64,000 nt of DNA, taken from positions 1 through 64,000 of the forward strand of contig NZ_BMUA01000013.1 of the NCBI RefSeq assembly GCF_014649955.1, given 5' to 3'. This DNA is from Streptomyces violascens. GTDB taxonomy: Bacteria; Actinomycetota; Actinomycetes; Streptomycetales; Streptomycetaceae. The notes under the pieces are model-generated. The model was not told the DNA's origin. It made no database searches and saw nothing but the letters and a program-made list of their open reading frames with translations. Positions 8,187-18,086 of the stretch are shown one piece after another. Position 1 is the stretch's first letter, and each line of letters opens with the position of its first letter. The translations under genes and the position numbers were made by a program.

Positions 8187-9071
8187 ATGAGCACCCTTGC
8201 GCACACCATGATGACCGCCCGCACCGCCGACGCCGGCCTCTCGGCCCCGGGCGAACTCGACCGCTACCCCTACGGGGAGGCGCGCCCCTCCGACCGGATC
8301 GGCACCCCCTCCTGGGACAGCGGCGACGCGGAACTCGGCCGGGTCGGCCGACGCGCGGCGGGCAGCCGCGGCCGCGGCCTGCACGGTCAACTCGTCCAGC
8401 AGCTCGGCCAGATGATCGTCTCAGGCGACCTCGGCGCGGACCGCCCGCTCGTTCCCGAGGAGATCGGCCAGCGGTTCGAGGTCTCCCGCACGGTCGTCCG
8501 CGAGTCCCTGCGCGTGCTCGAGGCCAAGGGCCTGGTCAGCGCCCGGCCCAACGTCGGCACCCGGGTCCGGCCGGTCAGCGACTGGAACCTGCTGGACCCC
8601 GACATCATCGAGTGGCGCGCCTTCGGCCCCCAGCGCGACGACCAGCGCCGCGAGCTCGCCGAGCTGCGCTGGACCATCGAGCCGCTCGCTGCCCGCCTGG
8701 CCGCGGGCCACGGCCGCGAGGACATCCAGCAGCGCCTCGGCGACATGGTGGAGATCATGGGCCACGCGCTCGCCCAGGGGGACGCGATCACCTTCTCGCG
8801 GGCCGACGCCGAGTTCCATTCCCTACTGATCCAGCTCGCCGGTAACCGGATGCTGGAGCATCTCTCCGGCATCGTCTCGGCCGCGCTCCAGGTCTCCGGC
8901 TCCCCGGTCACCGGCTGTGACCGCCCCTCGGACGGCTCCCTCGCGCACCATGGGCGGATCGTGGACGCCCTCGCCAACGGCGACCCGCTGGCGGCCGAGA
9001 CGGCCGTACGTCAACTGCTCACCGTCCACCCGGAGGTGGAGCGGGTCGTCCCCGCACCGCGCGAGCACTGA
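8187..9071 (+). CDS. whiH: GntR/FadR-family sporulation regulator WhiH
   Basis: 294 residues. An N-terminal extension of about 65 residues precedes a GntR winged helix (LVQQLGQMIVSGDLGADRPL, FEVSRTVVRESLRVLEAKGL, about residues 68-125). An FCD-type effector domain follows (LRWTIEPLAARLAAGH, DAEFHSLLIQLAGN). This architecture and the position just upstream of hrdB match WhiH, which is needed for sporulation septation in aerial hyphae. ATG 8187 is chosen because AAAGGG precedes it, although the spacing is short. GTG 8133 and ATG 8208/8211 are alternatives. Transcription is probably WhiG-dependent. Confidence 0.9.
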   Translation: MSTLAHTMMTARTADAGLSAPGELDRYPYGEARPSDRIGTPSWDSGDAELGRVGRRAAGSRGRGLHGQLVQQLGQMIVSGDLGADRPLVPEEIGQRFEVSRTVVRESLRVLEAKGLVSARPNVGTRVRPVSDWNLLDPDIIEWRAFGPQRDDQRRELAELRWTIEPLAARLAAGHGREDIQQRLGDMVEIMGHALAQGDAITFSRADAEFHSLLIQLAGNRMLEHLSGIVSAALQVSGSPVTGCDRPSDGSLAHHGRIVDALANGDPLAAETAVRQLLTVHPEVERVVPAPREH

Positions 9072-9080
9072 CCGGAACCC

Positions 9081-9123
9081 CGCCGGACCTGCTGTGCCGC
9101 CGGATCCTGGAGGGGGTCCGGCG
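9081..9123 (+). terminator. Hairpin after whiH
   Basis: Perfect 9-bp arms CGCCGGACC (9081-9089) and GGTCCGGCG (9115-9123) around a 25-nt loop. It lies 10 nt past the whiH stop and has no T-run. It could terminate whiH transcription before the hrdB promoter. Confidence 0.45.
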
Positions 9124-9200
9124 CACTCAATTACGGGGTATATGCCCCTTGTGACCCCTTGGTCGCCTTTGGAGTGTGACTCGGGCCACGAAGATTGCGC

Positions 9201-9227
9201 GTAACACTCCTCGGAACCATGCGATGA
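9201..9227 (+). promoter_or_regulatory. ECF-type promoter of hrdB
   Basis: GTAAC (9201-9205) and CGATGA (9222-9227) are separated by 16 bp. This pair looks like the ShbA-dependent hrdB promoter known in other Streptomyces. It predicts a 5' leader of about 160 nt before GTG 9393. The whiH-hrdB gap (9072-9392) otherwise holds only the hairpin. Confidence 0.6.
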
Positions 9228-9392
9228 CTTAAGAGGTAACAGCCGAGGAGGGAATACAGCGGCCATGCGTGGCGCTGTGCAGCTCCGAGGTTCAGCCCGC
9301 GCCCCCGGCACATTCCCAGCCGGTGGTCGTCGGCTCCGGCCCGATCCTGGGCGGGGCCGGAAGCCGTTTTCCATCGTTTCGAGAGGTTGTTC

Positions 9393-10946
<1,554 letters not shown>

Positions 10947-10964
10947 GTCGCGGTCGTACGTCGT

Positions 10965-11000
10965 CGAGGGCCCGGTCTCCTTGGGGAGGCCGGGCCCTCG
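10965..11000 (+). terminator. hrdB terminator
   Basis: CGAGGGCCCGG (10965-10975) pairs with CCGGGCCCTCG (10990-11000), with further partial pairing inside. It lies 18 nt after the hrdB stop. No long T-run, which is common in Streptomyces terminators. Confidence 0.75.
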
Positions 11001-11077
11001 GGCGTATCCGCGGGTGCGGTGCACGGCTCTCTGAATGACGCTGAGTGTGCCTGTGTCACCGAGAGTCAGGAGACCCC

Positions 11078-11890
11078 ATGCGCCGCTGCATCACCCGAGC
11101 CGTGACAGGGGCAGCCGCCCTTGTGGTCACCGCACTGGGAGCGCCGCCGCCCGCGGCCGCCGACGAGGTCGTCATCGGTGGGCAGAAGGTCCAGATCTCG
11201 GACAGCCCCTGGGTGGTGGCGCTGTCCAGCCGTGACCGGTTCGGAGGTACGAGGGCGGGCCAGTTCTGCGGGGGAGCGGTGATCTCGCCCACCACGGTCC
11301 TGACGGCCGCGCACTGCCTGCGCCACGACGTCCTGGGCGTGGACGTGTCCCAGGTGCGGGACCTCAAAGTGATCGCCGGCCGCACCGAGCTGCGTTCGAG
11401 CGTCGGCCAGGAGATCCCGGTGAGCGCCACGTGGGTCAACCCGGGCTACGACGCGGGGACCAACGCGGGCGACATGGCGGTGCTGACTCTGGCCACCCCG
11501 CTGCCCGCCTCATATGTGATCGCCACGGCCCCGGCGGGCGACGCGGGGTACACGGCGGGCACGCGGGCCACGGTCTACGGCTGGGGCGACACGACGGGCG
11601 GCGGCAGGTACCCGACGGCGCTGCGCGCGGCGGCCGTCACGGTGCTGCCGGACGCGGCCTGTGAGCGCGCCTACCCGCCGAACTCCGACGGGACGTACGA
11701 GGCGTCCACCATGCTGTGCGCAGGCGATCCCAGGGGTGGCCACGACGCCTGCCAGGGCGACAGCGGTGGGCCGCTGGTGGCCCAGGGCCGGCTCATCGGC
11801 CTGGTCTCCTGGGGCAACGGCTGCGGGCGGGCCGACAGCCCCGGGGTGTACACGCGGGTGTCGGCCGTGACGAGGCCCGGCACGGCCTGA
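11078..11890 (+). CDS. Secreted trypsin-like serine protease (S1 family)
   Basis: 270 residues. A Sec signal peptide (MRRCITRAVTGAAALVVTAL, then APPPAAA) is cleaved near residue 28. The mature start is EVVIGGQKV, resembling the IVGG neo-N-terminus of chymotrypsin-fold proteases, so a short propeptide may be removed. Catalytic triad: His in TAAHC, Asp in AGDMAVLTL, Ser in CQGDSGGP. Asp six residues before the Ser (DACQGDSGG) predicts trypsin-like cleavage after Arg or Lys. Six cysteines suggest disulfides. AGGAGA precedes ATG 11078. It is extracellular and probably nutritional or developmental; the substrate is unknown. Confidence 0.88.
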   Translation: MRRCITRAVTGAAALVVTALGAPPPAAADEVVIGGQKVQISDSPWVVALSSRDRFGGTRAGQFCGGAVISPTTVLTAAHCLRHDVLGVDVSQVRDLKVIAGRTELRSSVGQEIPVSATWVNPGYDAGTNAGDMAVLTLATPLPASYVIATAPAGDAGYTAGTRATVYGWGDTTGGGRYPTALRAAAVTVLPDAACERAYPPNSDGTYEASTMLCAGDPRGGHDACQGDSGGPLVAQGRLIGLVSWGNGCGRADSPGVYTRVSAVTRPGTA

Positions 11891-11919
11891 GTGGACGGGA
11901 GAGCCATCCGGACATGAGA

Positions 11920-11959
11920 ACGGGCGGTCGCTCCCCCTGCACGGGGAGCGACCGCCCGT
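11920..11959. terminator. Bidirectional terminator between convergent genes
   Basis: A perfect 17-bp stem (ACGGGCGGTCGCTCCCC at 11920-11936 with its complement at 11943-11959) and a 6-nt loop lie between the protease gene (plus) and the DUF7455 gene (minus). Confidence 0.85.
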
Positions 11960-12001
11960 CGCCGGTCCTGGACCGGCCCTGGCTCGTCGTGATGCGAGGT
12001 C

Positions 12002-12232
12002 TCAGCGATCCTCGTCGCCTGCGGACTCGGGCACCGCCGTGAGGCGGTCCGTCTCGTCCTGTATGTCAGCGGCGATCTTCTTCAGTTCCGGCTCGAACTT
12101 ACGTCCGTGATGAGCGCAGAAGAGCAGCTCGCCGCCGCTGGTCAGGACTACGCGAAGGTAGGCCTGTGCGCCGCAGCGGTCGCAACGGTCGGCGGCCGTC
12201 AGGGGGCTCGCGGGGGTCAGAACAGTAGTCAC
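12002..12232 (-). CDS. DUF7455 family small zinc-ribbon-like protein
   Basis: 76 residues from GTG 12232, with AGAGG upstream. The cysteine/histidine pattern CDRCGAQAYLRVVL followed by LLFCAHHGRKF suggests a single metal site (C-x2-C ... C-x2-H). This is a small conserved actinobacterial protein commonly found beside hrdB and topoisomerase genes. Function unknown. Its C-terminus is acidic. Confidence 0.8.
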   Translation of the reverse strand: MTTVLTPASPLTAADRCDRCGAQAYLRVVLTSGGELLFCAHHGRKFEPELKKIAADIQDETDRLTAVPESAGDEDR

Positions 12233-12666
12233 GTCGCCTCTTCTCTAGCTCGACGAGCTGTCGTACCAGGGTCAACATCCAACCAGGCCGAAAACGTTCC
12301 CGCTCGTGGCTTTTCCTCGAAAGTTCTTGGTCAAGGTGGCTGTCTGCTGCCGGTTGGCGGCGAATGAGCCGTATTGCGGAGCTTTACGGGTTTCGCGTTG
12401 CTTGTCTCGTTTGGCCCTCCCGGCGGGGTTGCCGGTTGTTCATGAGGACGTGCCCGGAGCCTAAATGGTTCATGCCTGAATGGGAACGTGATATCCGCGT
12501 CACCCCCACGAGGGATCGAACATGTTTGCGACACTGGACTAGCATGAGGATTCGCGAGGGTGGCGTTACAACGGCTCTACCAGGCCTCGGTACCCTCTGA
12601 CCGGCGACCGACGCCGACCCCTTACCCACCAGGGGCGCGATTGAAATTCAGCGAGGAGCGAACTGC
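12233..12666. other. Intergenic region, 434 bp, between divergent DUF7455 gene and parE
   Basis: It must hold both promoters. Candidate elements are TTGACC on the minus strand (complement of 12270-12275) and TAGCAT at 12540-12545 on the plus strand, but neither has a convincing partner hexamer. Base composition is lower in GC than the flanking genes. Short open frames such as 12364-12600 show no coding character. I see no RNA gene. Confidence 0.5.
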
Positions 12667-14787
12667 GTGACCGCCGAGACGTCCGTTCCGTCCACTGCGC
12701 TGCTGAGCGGGGCAGACCGCGACGGCTCCAACTACACCGCTCGGCATCTGCTCGTACTCGAAGGCCTCGAAGCGGTCCGCAAGCGACCCGGCATGTACAT
12801 CGGGTCCACGGACAGCCGCGGTCTGATGCACTGCCTCTGGGAAATCATCGACAACTCCGTCGACGAGGCCCTGGGCGGCTACTGCGACCACATCGAAGTG
12901 ATCCTGCACGACGACGCCTCCGTGGAGGTGCGTGACAACGGGCGGGGCATCCCTGTCGACGTCGAGCCCAAGACCGGGCTCTCGGGCGTCGAGGTCGTCA
13001 TGACCAAGCTGCACGCCGGTGGAAAGTTCGGCGGCGGCTCCTACGCCGCGTCCGGCGGCCTGCACGGCGTGGGCGCCTCCGTGGTGAACGCGCTCTCGGC
13101 CCGCCTCGACGTCGAGGTCGACCGCAACAGCGCCACGCACGCGATCAGCTTCCGGCGCGGAGTGCCCGGCATCTTCACCGAGCAGGGCCCGGACTCCCCC
13201 TTCGACCCGGGCAACGGGCTGCTCAAGGGCAAGCGCGTGCCCAAGAACCGCACGGGCACGCGGGTGCGCTACTGGGCGGACCGCCAGATCTTCCTCAAGG
13301 ACGCCAAGCTCTCCCTGGACACGCTCTACCAGCGGGCCCGCCAGACGGCGTTCCTGGTGCCGGGCCTGACCATCGTCGTACGCGATGAGCGCGGTCTGGA
13401 CGGCGAGGGCAAGACCGAGGAGACGTTCCGCTTCGACGGCGGGATCAGCGAGTTCTGCGAGTACCTGGCCCAGGACAAGGGCGTCAACGACGTGCTGCGC
13501 CTCACCGGCCAGGGCACCTTCAAGGAGACCGTGCCGGTCCTCGACGACCGCGGCCACATGACGCCCACCGAGGTCACCCGGGAACTGGGCGTGGACATCG
13601 CGCTGCGCTGGGGCACCGGGTACGACACCAACCTCAAGTCGTTCGTGAACATCATCGCCACCCCCAAGGGCGGCACTCACGTCACCGGCTTCGAGCGCTC
13701 CGTCACCAAGACCGTCAACGAGGTGCTCCGCTCAGCCAAGATGCTGCGGGTCGCCGAGGACGACGTCGTCAAGGACGACGCCCTGGAGGGGCTCACCGCG
13801 GTCGTCACCGTCCGGCTCGCGGAGCCGCAGTTCGAGGGCCAGACCAAGGAGGTCCTGGGTACGTCCGCGGCCAACCGGATCGTCGCCAATGTGGTCGCCA
13901 AGGAGCTCAAGGAGTTCCTCACCTCGACCAAGCGCGACGCGAAGGCGCAGGCCAGGGCCGTCCTCGACAAGATCGTCGCGGCCGCCCGCACCCGCATCGC
14001 GGCCCGCCAGCACAAGGAGGCGCAGCGCCGCAAGACGGCTCTCGAGTCGTCCTCGCTGCCGGCCAAGCTGGCCGACTGCCGCAGCGACGACGTGGAGCGC
14101 AGCGAGCTGTTCATCGTCGAGGGGGACTCGGCTCTCGGCACCGCCAAGCTCGCGCGGAACTCCGAGTTCCAGGCGCTGCTGCCGATCCGCGGCAAGATCC
14201 TCAACGTTCAGAAGGCGTCGGTCTCCGACATGCTGAAGAACGCGGAGTGCGGCGCGATCATCCAGGTCATAGGGGCGGGCTCGGGCCGGACCTTCGACAT
14301 CGACGCGGCGCGGTACGGCAAGATCGTGCTGCTCGTCGACGCCGATGTCGACGGCGCGCACATCCGGATCCTGCTGCTGACCCTCTTCCAGCGCTACATG
14401 CGCCCGATGGTCGAGGCGGGCCGGGTCTTCGCCGCGGTGCCGCCGCTGCACCGGATCGAGCTGGTCCAGCCCAAGAAGGGCCAGGACAAGTACGTCTACA
14501 CGTACTCGGACAACGAGCTGCGCACCACGCTGCTCGAGTTCCAGCGCAAGGGCGTCCGCTACAAGGACACCATCCAGCGCTACAAGGGCCTCGGCGAGAT
14601 GGATGCCGACCAGCTGGCGGAGACCACGATGGACCCGCGGTTCCGCACCCTGCGCCGGATCAACATCGGCGACCTGGAGGCCTCCGAGCAGGTCTTCGAC
14701 CTGCTGATGGGTAACGAGGTGGCGCCGCGCAAGGAGTTCATCACCAGCTCCGCGGCCACGCTGGACCGCTCGCGCATCGACGCGTGA
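12667..14787 (+). CDS. parE: DNA topoisomerase IV subunit B (ParE)
   Basis: 706 residues. GHKL ATPase: EIIDNSVDEALGGYCDHIEV with the catalytic Glu/Asn, DNGRGIPVD, and GGKFGGGSYAASGGLHGVGA for the ATP lid. Toprim: EGDSALGTAK, LLVDADVDGAHIRILLL. Near the C-terminus, YKGLGEMDADQLAETTMDP. It is a type IIA topoisomerase subunit that partners ParC to decatenate chromosomes. The position downstream of hrdB and the presence of parC at 30.7-33.2 kb argue for ParE over GyrB, which normally sits by dnaA/oriC. The GTG start has a GGAG site. A terminator follows. Confidence 0.9.
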   Translation: MTAETSVPSTALLSGADRDGSNYTARHLLVLEGLEAVRKRPGMYIGSTDSRGLMHCLWEIIDNSVDEALGGYCDHIEVILHDDASVEVRDNGRGIPVDVEPKTGLSGVEVVMTKLHAGGKFGGGSYAASGGLHGVGASVVNALSARLDVEVDRNSATHAISFRRGVPGIFTEQGPDSPFDPGNGLLKGKRVPKNRTGTRVRYWADRQIFLKDAKLSLDTLYQRARQTAFLVPGLTIVVRDERGLDGEGKTEETFRFDGGISEFCEYLAQDKGVNDVLRLTGQGTFKETVPVLDDRGHMTPTEVTRELGVDIALRWGTGYDTNLKSFVNIIATPKGGTHVTGFERSVTKTVNEVLRSAKMLRVAEDDVVKDDALEGLTAVVTVRLAEPQFEGQTKEVLGTSAANRIVANVVAKELKEFLTSTKRDAKAQARAVLDKIVAAARTRIAARQHKEAQRRKTALESSSLPAKLADCRSDDVERSELFIVEGDSALGTAKLARNSEFQALLPIRGKILNVQKASVSDMLKNAECGAIIQVIGAGSGRTFDIDAARYGKIVLLVDADVDGAHIRILLLTLFQRYMRPMVEAGRVFAAVPPLHRIELVQPKKGQDKYVYTYSDNELRTTLLEFQRKGVRYKDTIQRYKGLGEMDADQLAETTMDPRFRTLRRINIGDLEASEQVFDLLMGNEVAPRKEFITSSAATLDRSRIDA

Positions 14788-14798
14788 TCCCGGCCCGA

Positions 14799-14835
14799 CG
14801 AACGCCGGTCCGGGGTTTTCCCGGGCCGGCGTTCG
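14799..14835 (+). terminator. parE terminator
   Basis: CGAACGCCGGTCCGGG (14799-14814) pairs with CCCGGGCCGGCGTTCG (14820-14835), one mismatch, loop GTTTT. It lies 12 nt after the stop codon. Confidence 0.8.
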
Positions 14836-14861
14836 CCGTCTCCACCCGTGGGTGGAGACGG
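14836..14861. repeat. 26-bp palindrome upstream of the two-component operon
   Basis: CCGTCTCCACCC (14836-14847), GT, then GGGTGGAGACGG (14850-14861): perfect 12-bp arms. The 2-nt centre is too tight for an RNA hairpin loop, which favours a dimeric protein-binding site. It begins directly after the parE terminator and ends 120 bp before the DUF1453-like gene. Confidence 0.6.
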
Positions 14862-14981
14862 AACATCCACCTGCGGTCCACCCCTGATCCGATGCCTCTG
14901 ACCAGGCCGTTTCCGTAACTTCGTAGACGTACGGAGACTCCGGCTCCCGGCGTCTCGTCTTCTCGTAGTCCGGAGGCTCCG

Positions 14982-15500
14982 ATGTCCGCGCTCTTCAACG
15001 TGCTCGTGGCGGTCGCGGTGGTGGCGCTGATCCTCGTCCGCCAGTTCAAGCCGCAGCAGCTGGGCGGCGACGGGAGGAAGTGGTGGATCATTCCCGCCGT
15101 CCTGGTGTTCTTCGCGGTGAAGAACGGCGGGCTCGTCGACCAGCACCACCGAGCCGGCTCGATCGCCCTGCTCGGGGCCGAGCTCGTGACCGGCGTGCTC
15201 ATGGGCGTCGGCTGGGCCTGGACCTCGAAGATATGGACCGAGCCGGACGGCACGGTGTGGTCCCGCGGCACCAAGGCCACCGCCGGGATCTGGGTCCTGG
15301 GCATCGCCCTGCGCGTGGGGCTCGCGGGGCTCGGCGCGCTGGCCGGGATCCACATGGGCACCGGTGCCCTCCTGGCCGCGCTGGCCGCCTCCCTGCTCGT
15401 CCGCGGCGCCCTCCTGATGTGGCGGGCCCGCCCGGCCCTCGCGTCGTACGGTGTTGCTGCCGCAAGCCCCGCCCAGCAGGTGTGGAAGGACCGCGTGTGA
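14982..15500 (+). CDS. DUF1453/CcdC-like integral membrane protein
   Basis: 172 residues with four to five hydrophobic segments (LFNVLVAVAVVALILV, WWIIPAVLVFFAV, ATAGIWVLGIALRVGL, GALLAALAASLLVRGALLMW). ATG 14982 is preceded by CGGAGG. The stop overlaps the GTG start of the downstream kinase (GTGA), so it is translationally coupled to the two-component system. An accessory or signal-input role is plausible but unproven. The DUF1453 assignment rests on overall topology and the QFKPQQLGGDGRKWW-type N-terminus. Confidence 0.65.
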   Translation: MSALFNVLVAVAVVALILVRQFKPQQLGGDGRKWWIIPAVLVFFAVKNGGLVDQHHRAGSIALLGAELVTGVLMGVGWAWTSKIWTEPDGTVWSRGTKATAGIWVLGIALRVGLAGLGALAGIHMGTGALLAALAASLLVRGALLMWRARPALASYGVAAASPAQQVWKDRV

Positions 15501-16693
15501 CCCTGGAGACCTGGCTCAGCTGGCCTTCGCGGGAAGCGCTCTCCCGTGAGGGCCTGCCCCGTGCCAGACGCAATCTCGCCCGGGGCATCAGGGCCGTGGT
15601 GTTCGGCGGGCTGCTCTGGTCCACGTTCAGCAGCAAGGAGGGCCCAGGGAACGGGGCGTGGGCCTGGGTGGCGGGCGTGGCCCTCGTCCTTGGCTCCGTG
15701 CTGCTGGCCCGCGTGTTCTTCCGGTTCACCCTGGAGCACCGGCTCTGGCCCTCGCTGGCCACGCTCCTGCTGGTGATGGGAGCCGCGGCCGGTGCCAGGG
15801 CGGCGGGCTGGCCGGTGCTCGCGCTGGTTCTGTGGTGCGGCTGCGCGGTGACCGCCCTTGAACGACTGCCCCTGGGCGCCGCCGTGCCGTGCACCGTGGT
15901 GGCACTGGCCGCGTACTGCCTGGTCAACAACGACAACTGGCTGACCACGGCGGTGACCGCGGCCGGGCTCGGGCTCGCCGGATATGTGCTGCGCCTCGAT
16001 GCCGAGGCCCGGGGCAACGCCCAGCGGCTGCTCGCCCAGGAGCGGGCCGCGCGGGCCGCCGAGGCGCGGTCCGCCGCGCTGGGCGAGCGGGCCAGGATCG
16101 CCCGCGAGATCCACGACGTACTGGCGCACAGCCTCTCCGCGCAGCTGGTGCACCTGGAGGCGGCGCGGCTGCTGATCGAGCGGGAGCCGCCCGGGGAGTT
16201 CCGGGAGAAGATCCTCGAACGGGTGGTGGCCGCCCGGGGCATGGCGAGGGAGGGCCTGGCCGAGACCCGCCAGGCACTTTCCGCGCTGCGCGGCGAGATG
16301 ACCCCCGTGGAGGACTTTCTGCAGACCCTGATCGAGGGATCGGGAGCCGGGACCGGGCTCGCCCCGGGGGCCGGGGTGCAGGTGAAGGGGGAGCGCAGGC
16401 CGCTGCCGGCGGAGGCCTCGCAGGCCGTGCGCAGAGTGGCACAGGAGGCCCTGACGAATGTGCGCAAGCACGCGCCGGGCGCGGTCGTCGCCGTACGGCT
16501 GGAATATCTGCGGGACGAAGTGGCCCTGGAAGTACGGGACTCGGGCGGGCGCAAGCGGGCGGAGGAGCTCGCTGTCAGTGGTTCCGGATACGGTCTGCTG
16601 GGGATGAGGGAACGCGCCGAACTGCTCGGCGGGACCTTGGAGGCCGGGCCGGAGGAGGAGGGCTTCGTGGTGAGACTGAGGGTGCCCGCATGA
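15497..16693 (+). CDS. NarL-type sensor histidine kinase
   Basis: 398 residues from GTG 15497. The N-terminal ~170 residues hold about four or five membrane segments and little extracytoplasmic loop. HisKA_3: ARIAREIHDVLAHSLS, with the phospho-accepting His near residue 208. HATPase_c: VRRVAQEALTNVRKHAPG (N box), then VRDSGG and GSGYGLLGMRERAELLGGTL (G boxes). This DesK/LiaS-like architecture usually senses membrane state. Start and stop both overlap neighbours by 4 nt, so membrane protein, kinase and regulator form one coupled unit. Confidence 0.9.
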   Translation: MTLETWLSWPSREALSREGLPRARRNLARGIRAVVFGGLLWSTFSSKEGPGNGAWAWVAGVALVLGSVLLARVFFRFTLEHRLWPSLATLLLVMGAAAGARAAGWPVLALVLWCGCAVTALERLPLGAAVPCTVVALAAYCLVNNDNWLTTAVTAAGLGLAGYVLRLDAEARGNAQRLLAQERAARAAEARSAALGERARIAREIHDVLAHSLSAQLVHLEAARLLIEREPPGEFREKILERVVAARGMAREGLAETRQALSALRGEMTPVEDFLQTLIEGSGAGTGLAPGAGVQVKGERRPLPAEASQAVRRVAQEALTNVRKHAPGAVVAVRLEYLRDEVALEVRDSGGRKRAEELAVSGSGYGLLGMRERAELLGGTLEAGPEEEGFVVRLRVPA

Positions 16694-17379
16694 CCGGGAG
16701 CGGGCCCGGGGCACGGGGGACGATCAGGGTGGTCGTGGCCGACGACCAGTCCGTGGTGCGTGAGGGCATCGTGATGCTGCTCGGTCTGCTGCCGGGCATC
16801 GAGGTCGTCGGATCGGCGCGGGACGGAGAGGAGGCGGTCGCCCTCACGGCCGAACTGGCTCCGGACATCGTCCTGATGGACCTGCGCATGCCGCGCTGCG
16901 ACGGGGTCGAGGCGACCCGCCGCATCCGGGCCGGGCATCCCGGCACCGAGGTGGTGATCCTGACGACGTACGCGGACGACGACTCGCTCTTCCCGGCCCT
17001 GCAGGCGGGAGCGCGGGGCTATCTCACCAAGGACGCCGGGGGCGAGGAGATCGTCAAGTCGATAGAGGACGTGCTGGCCGGGCAGGCCGGGCTCGCCCCC
17101 GCCGTGCAGCGCCGCCTCCTGGAACGGGTGACCGCGCCGCCGCCGGTCCCCGCCGCACCGGCCGAGCTGCCCGACGGGCTCACCGTGCGTGAGGGCGAAG
17201 TGCTGGGGCTGGTCGCCGAGGGGATGTCGAACCCCGAGATCTCGCGGGCCCTGCACATCTCGACGGCCACCGTGAAGACGCACATCAACAACATCTTCGG
17301 CAAGACCGGGGTGCGCGACCGGGTGCAGGCCATGCGGTACGCCTACCTGCACGGCCTCGCCCAGCCGCCGCGCGGCTAG
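16690..17379 (+). CDS. LuxR/NarL-type response regulator
   Basis: 229 residues. Receiver domain: VVVADDQSVVREGIVMLL, phospho-Asp in IVLMDLRMP (about residue 66), Thr in ILTTYADD, Lys in GYLTKDAG. LuxR-type HTH: LTVREGEVLGLVAEGMSNPE then ATVKTHINNIFGKTGVRDRV (about residues 163-218). ATG 16690 overlaps the kinase stop (ATGA). Partner of the upstream kinase. The palindrome at 14836-14861 is a candidate target. Confidence 0.92.
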   Translation: MTGSGPGARGTIRVVVADDQSVVREGIVMLLGLLPGIEVVGSARDGEEAVALTAELAPDIVLMDLRMPRCDGVEATRRIRAGHPGTEVVILTTYADDDSLFPALQAGARGYLTKDAGGEEIVKSIEDVLAGQAGLAPAVQRRLLERVTAPPPVPAAPAELPDGLTVREGEVLGLVAEGMSNPEISRALHISTATVKTHINNIFGKTGVRDRVQAMRYAYLHGLAQPPRG

Positions 17380-17522
17380 TGGGTTGCCCCGAGGTGGCTC
17401 CCTCACCAAGCTCCATCACCTAATGGAGTGAAGCGGGGGCATAGGAGAGCTCAGGGCCCGCCCCCTCTGCCCATCCTTGGGCCACGCGGCCGAACGGGGC
17501 CGTGGGCAAGGAGAGTTGTGCG

Positions 17523-18086
17523 GTGGACGAGCAGGAAGGGCGTGATCCCGCGGCGGCGCGGATCGACGACCCCTGGTATGACGCCCTCGCCTCCGGGTGG
17601 GGCGAACTGGACGGCGAGACGGTCCCCGCGACCGTGCCCGCACAGCACGACGGCGACGGCGAGGAACGGCTCAGCCCGGCCGAGATCTATCTCGAAGTGC
17701 ACCGCAGCGCAGCCTTCCAGGAGGTGCGCCGCCGCTATCGCCGCTTCGTCGTCCCGGCCGTCCTTGCCTTCTTCGCCTGGTACCTCGCCTATGTGATCGC
17801 CGCGGTCGGCGCCCCCGGCCTCATGGCCCGCCCGGTGGCCGGCGCGGTGAATGTGGCGATGGTCGCGGGGCTTGCCCAGTTCCTCACCACCTTCCTGCTG
17901 ACCTGGGCGTACGCGCGCCATGCGCGGCTGCGCCGGGACCGGGCCGCGCTGGAGCTGCGCTGGGTCGTGTTCGAGCAGAACCAGCAGAACAACCCACCGC
18001 GCGACGGGCCGAACCCGCAGGCAGAACAGGGCCGCGGGTCCCGGTGGATCGGCGGACAGGGAACGACACGGGAGACCAACAGGTGA
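17523..18086 (+). CDS. DUF485 domain membrane protein
   Basis: 187 residues from GTG 17523, with AAGGAG at 17508-17513; GTG 17502 is possible but precedes that site. An acidic hydrophilic N-terminus is followed by the DUF485 core: FQEVRRRYRRFVVPAVLAFF, YVIAAVG, then NVAMVAGLAQFLTTFLLTWA and YARHARLRRD. DUF485 proteins are small two-helix membrane proteins usually encoded just before acetate/solute symporters, as here. The stop overlaps the symporter GTG (GTGA). Likely a transporter accessory. Confidence 0.85.
   Translation: MDEQEGRDPAAARIDDPWYDALASGWGELDGETVPATVPAQHDGDGEERLSPAEIYLEVHRSAAFQEVRRRYRRFVVPAVLAFFAWYLAYVIAAVGAPGLMARPVAGAVNVAMVAGLAQFLTTFLLTWAYARHARLRRDRAALELRWVVFEQNQQNNPPRDGPNPQAEQGRGSRWIGGQGTTRETNR

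Noticed and set aside
12364..12600. 78-codon ORF in the gap upstream of parE
   Set aside because: No ribosome site, no family resemblance, and the GC and codon pattern are unlike neighbouring genes.
15199..17409. 736-codon minus-strand ORF opposite the two-component operon
   Set aside because: The plus-strand kinase and regulator are unambiguous; the antisense frame has no recognisable motif.
17411..17428. CTCCAT-N6-ATGGAG hairpin after the NarL-type regulator
   Set aside because: Only 6 bp with a 6-nt loop; too weak to call a terminator.
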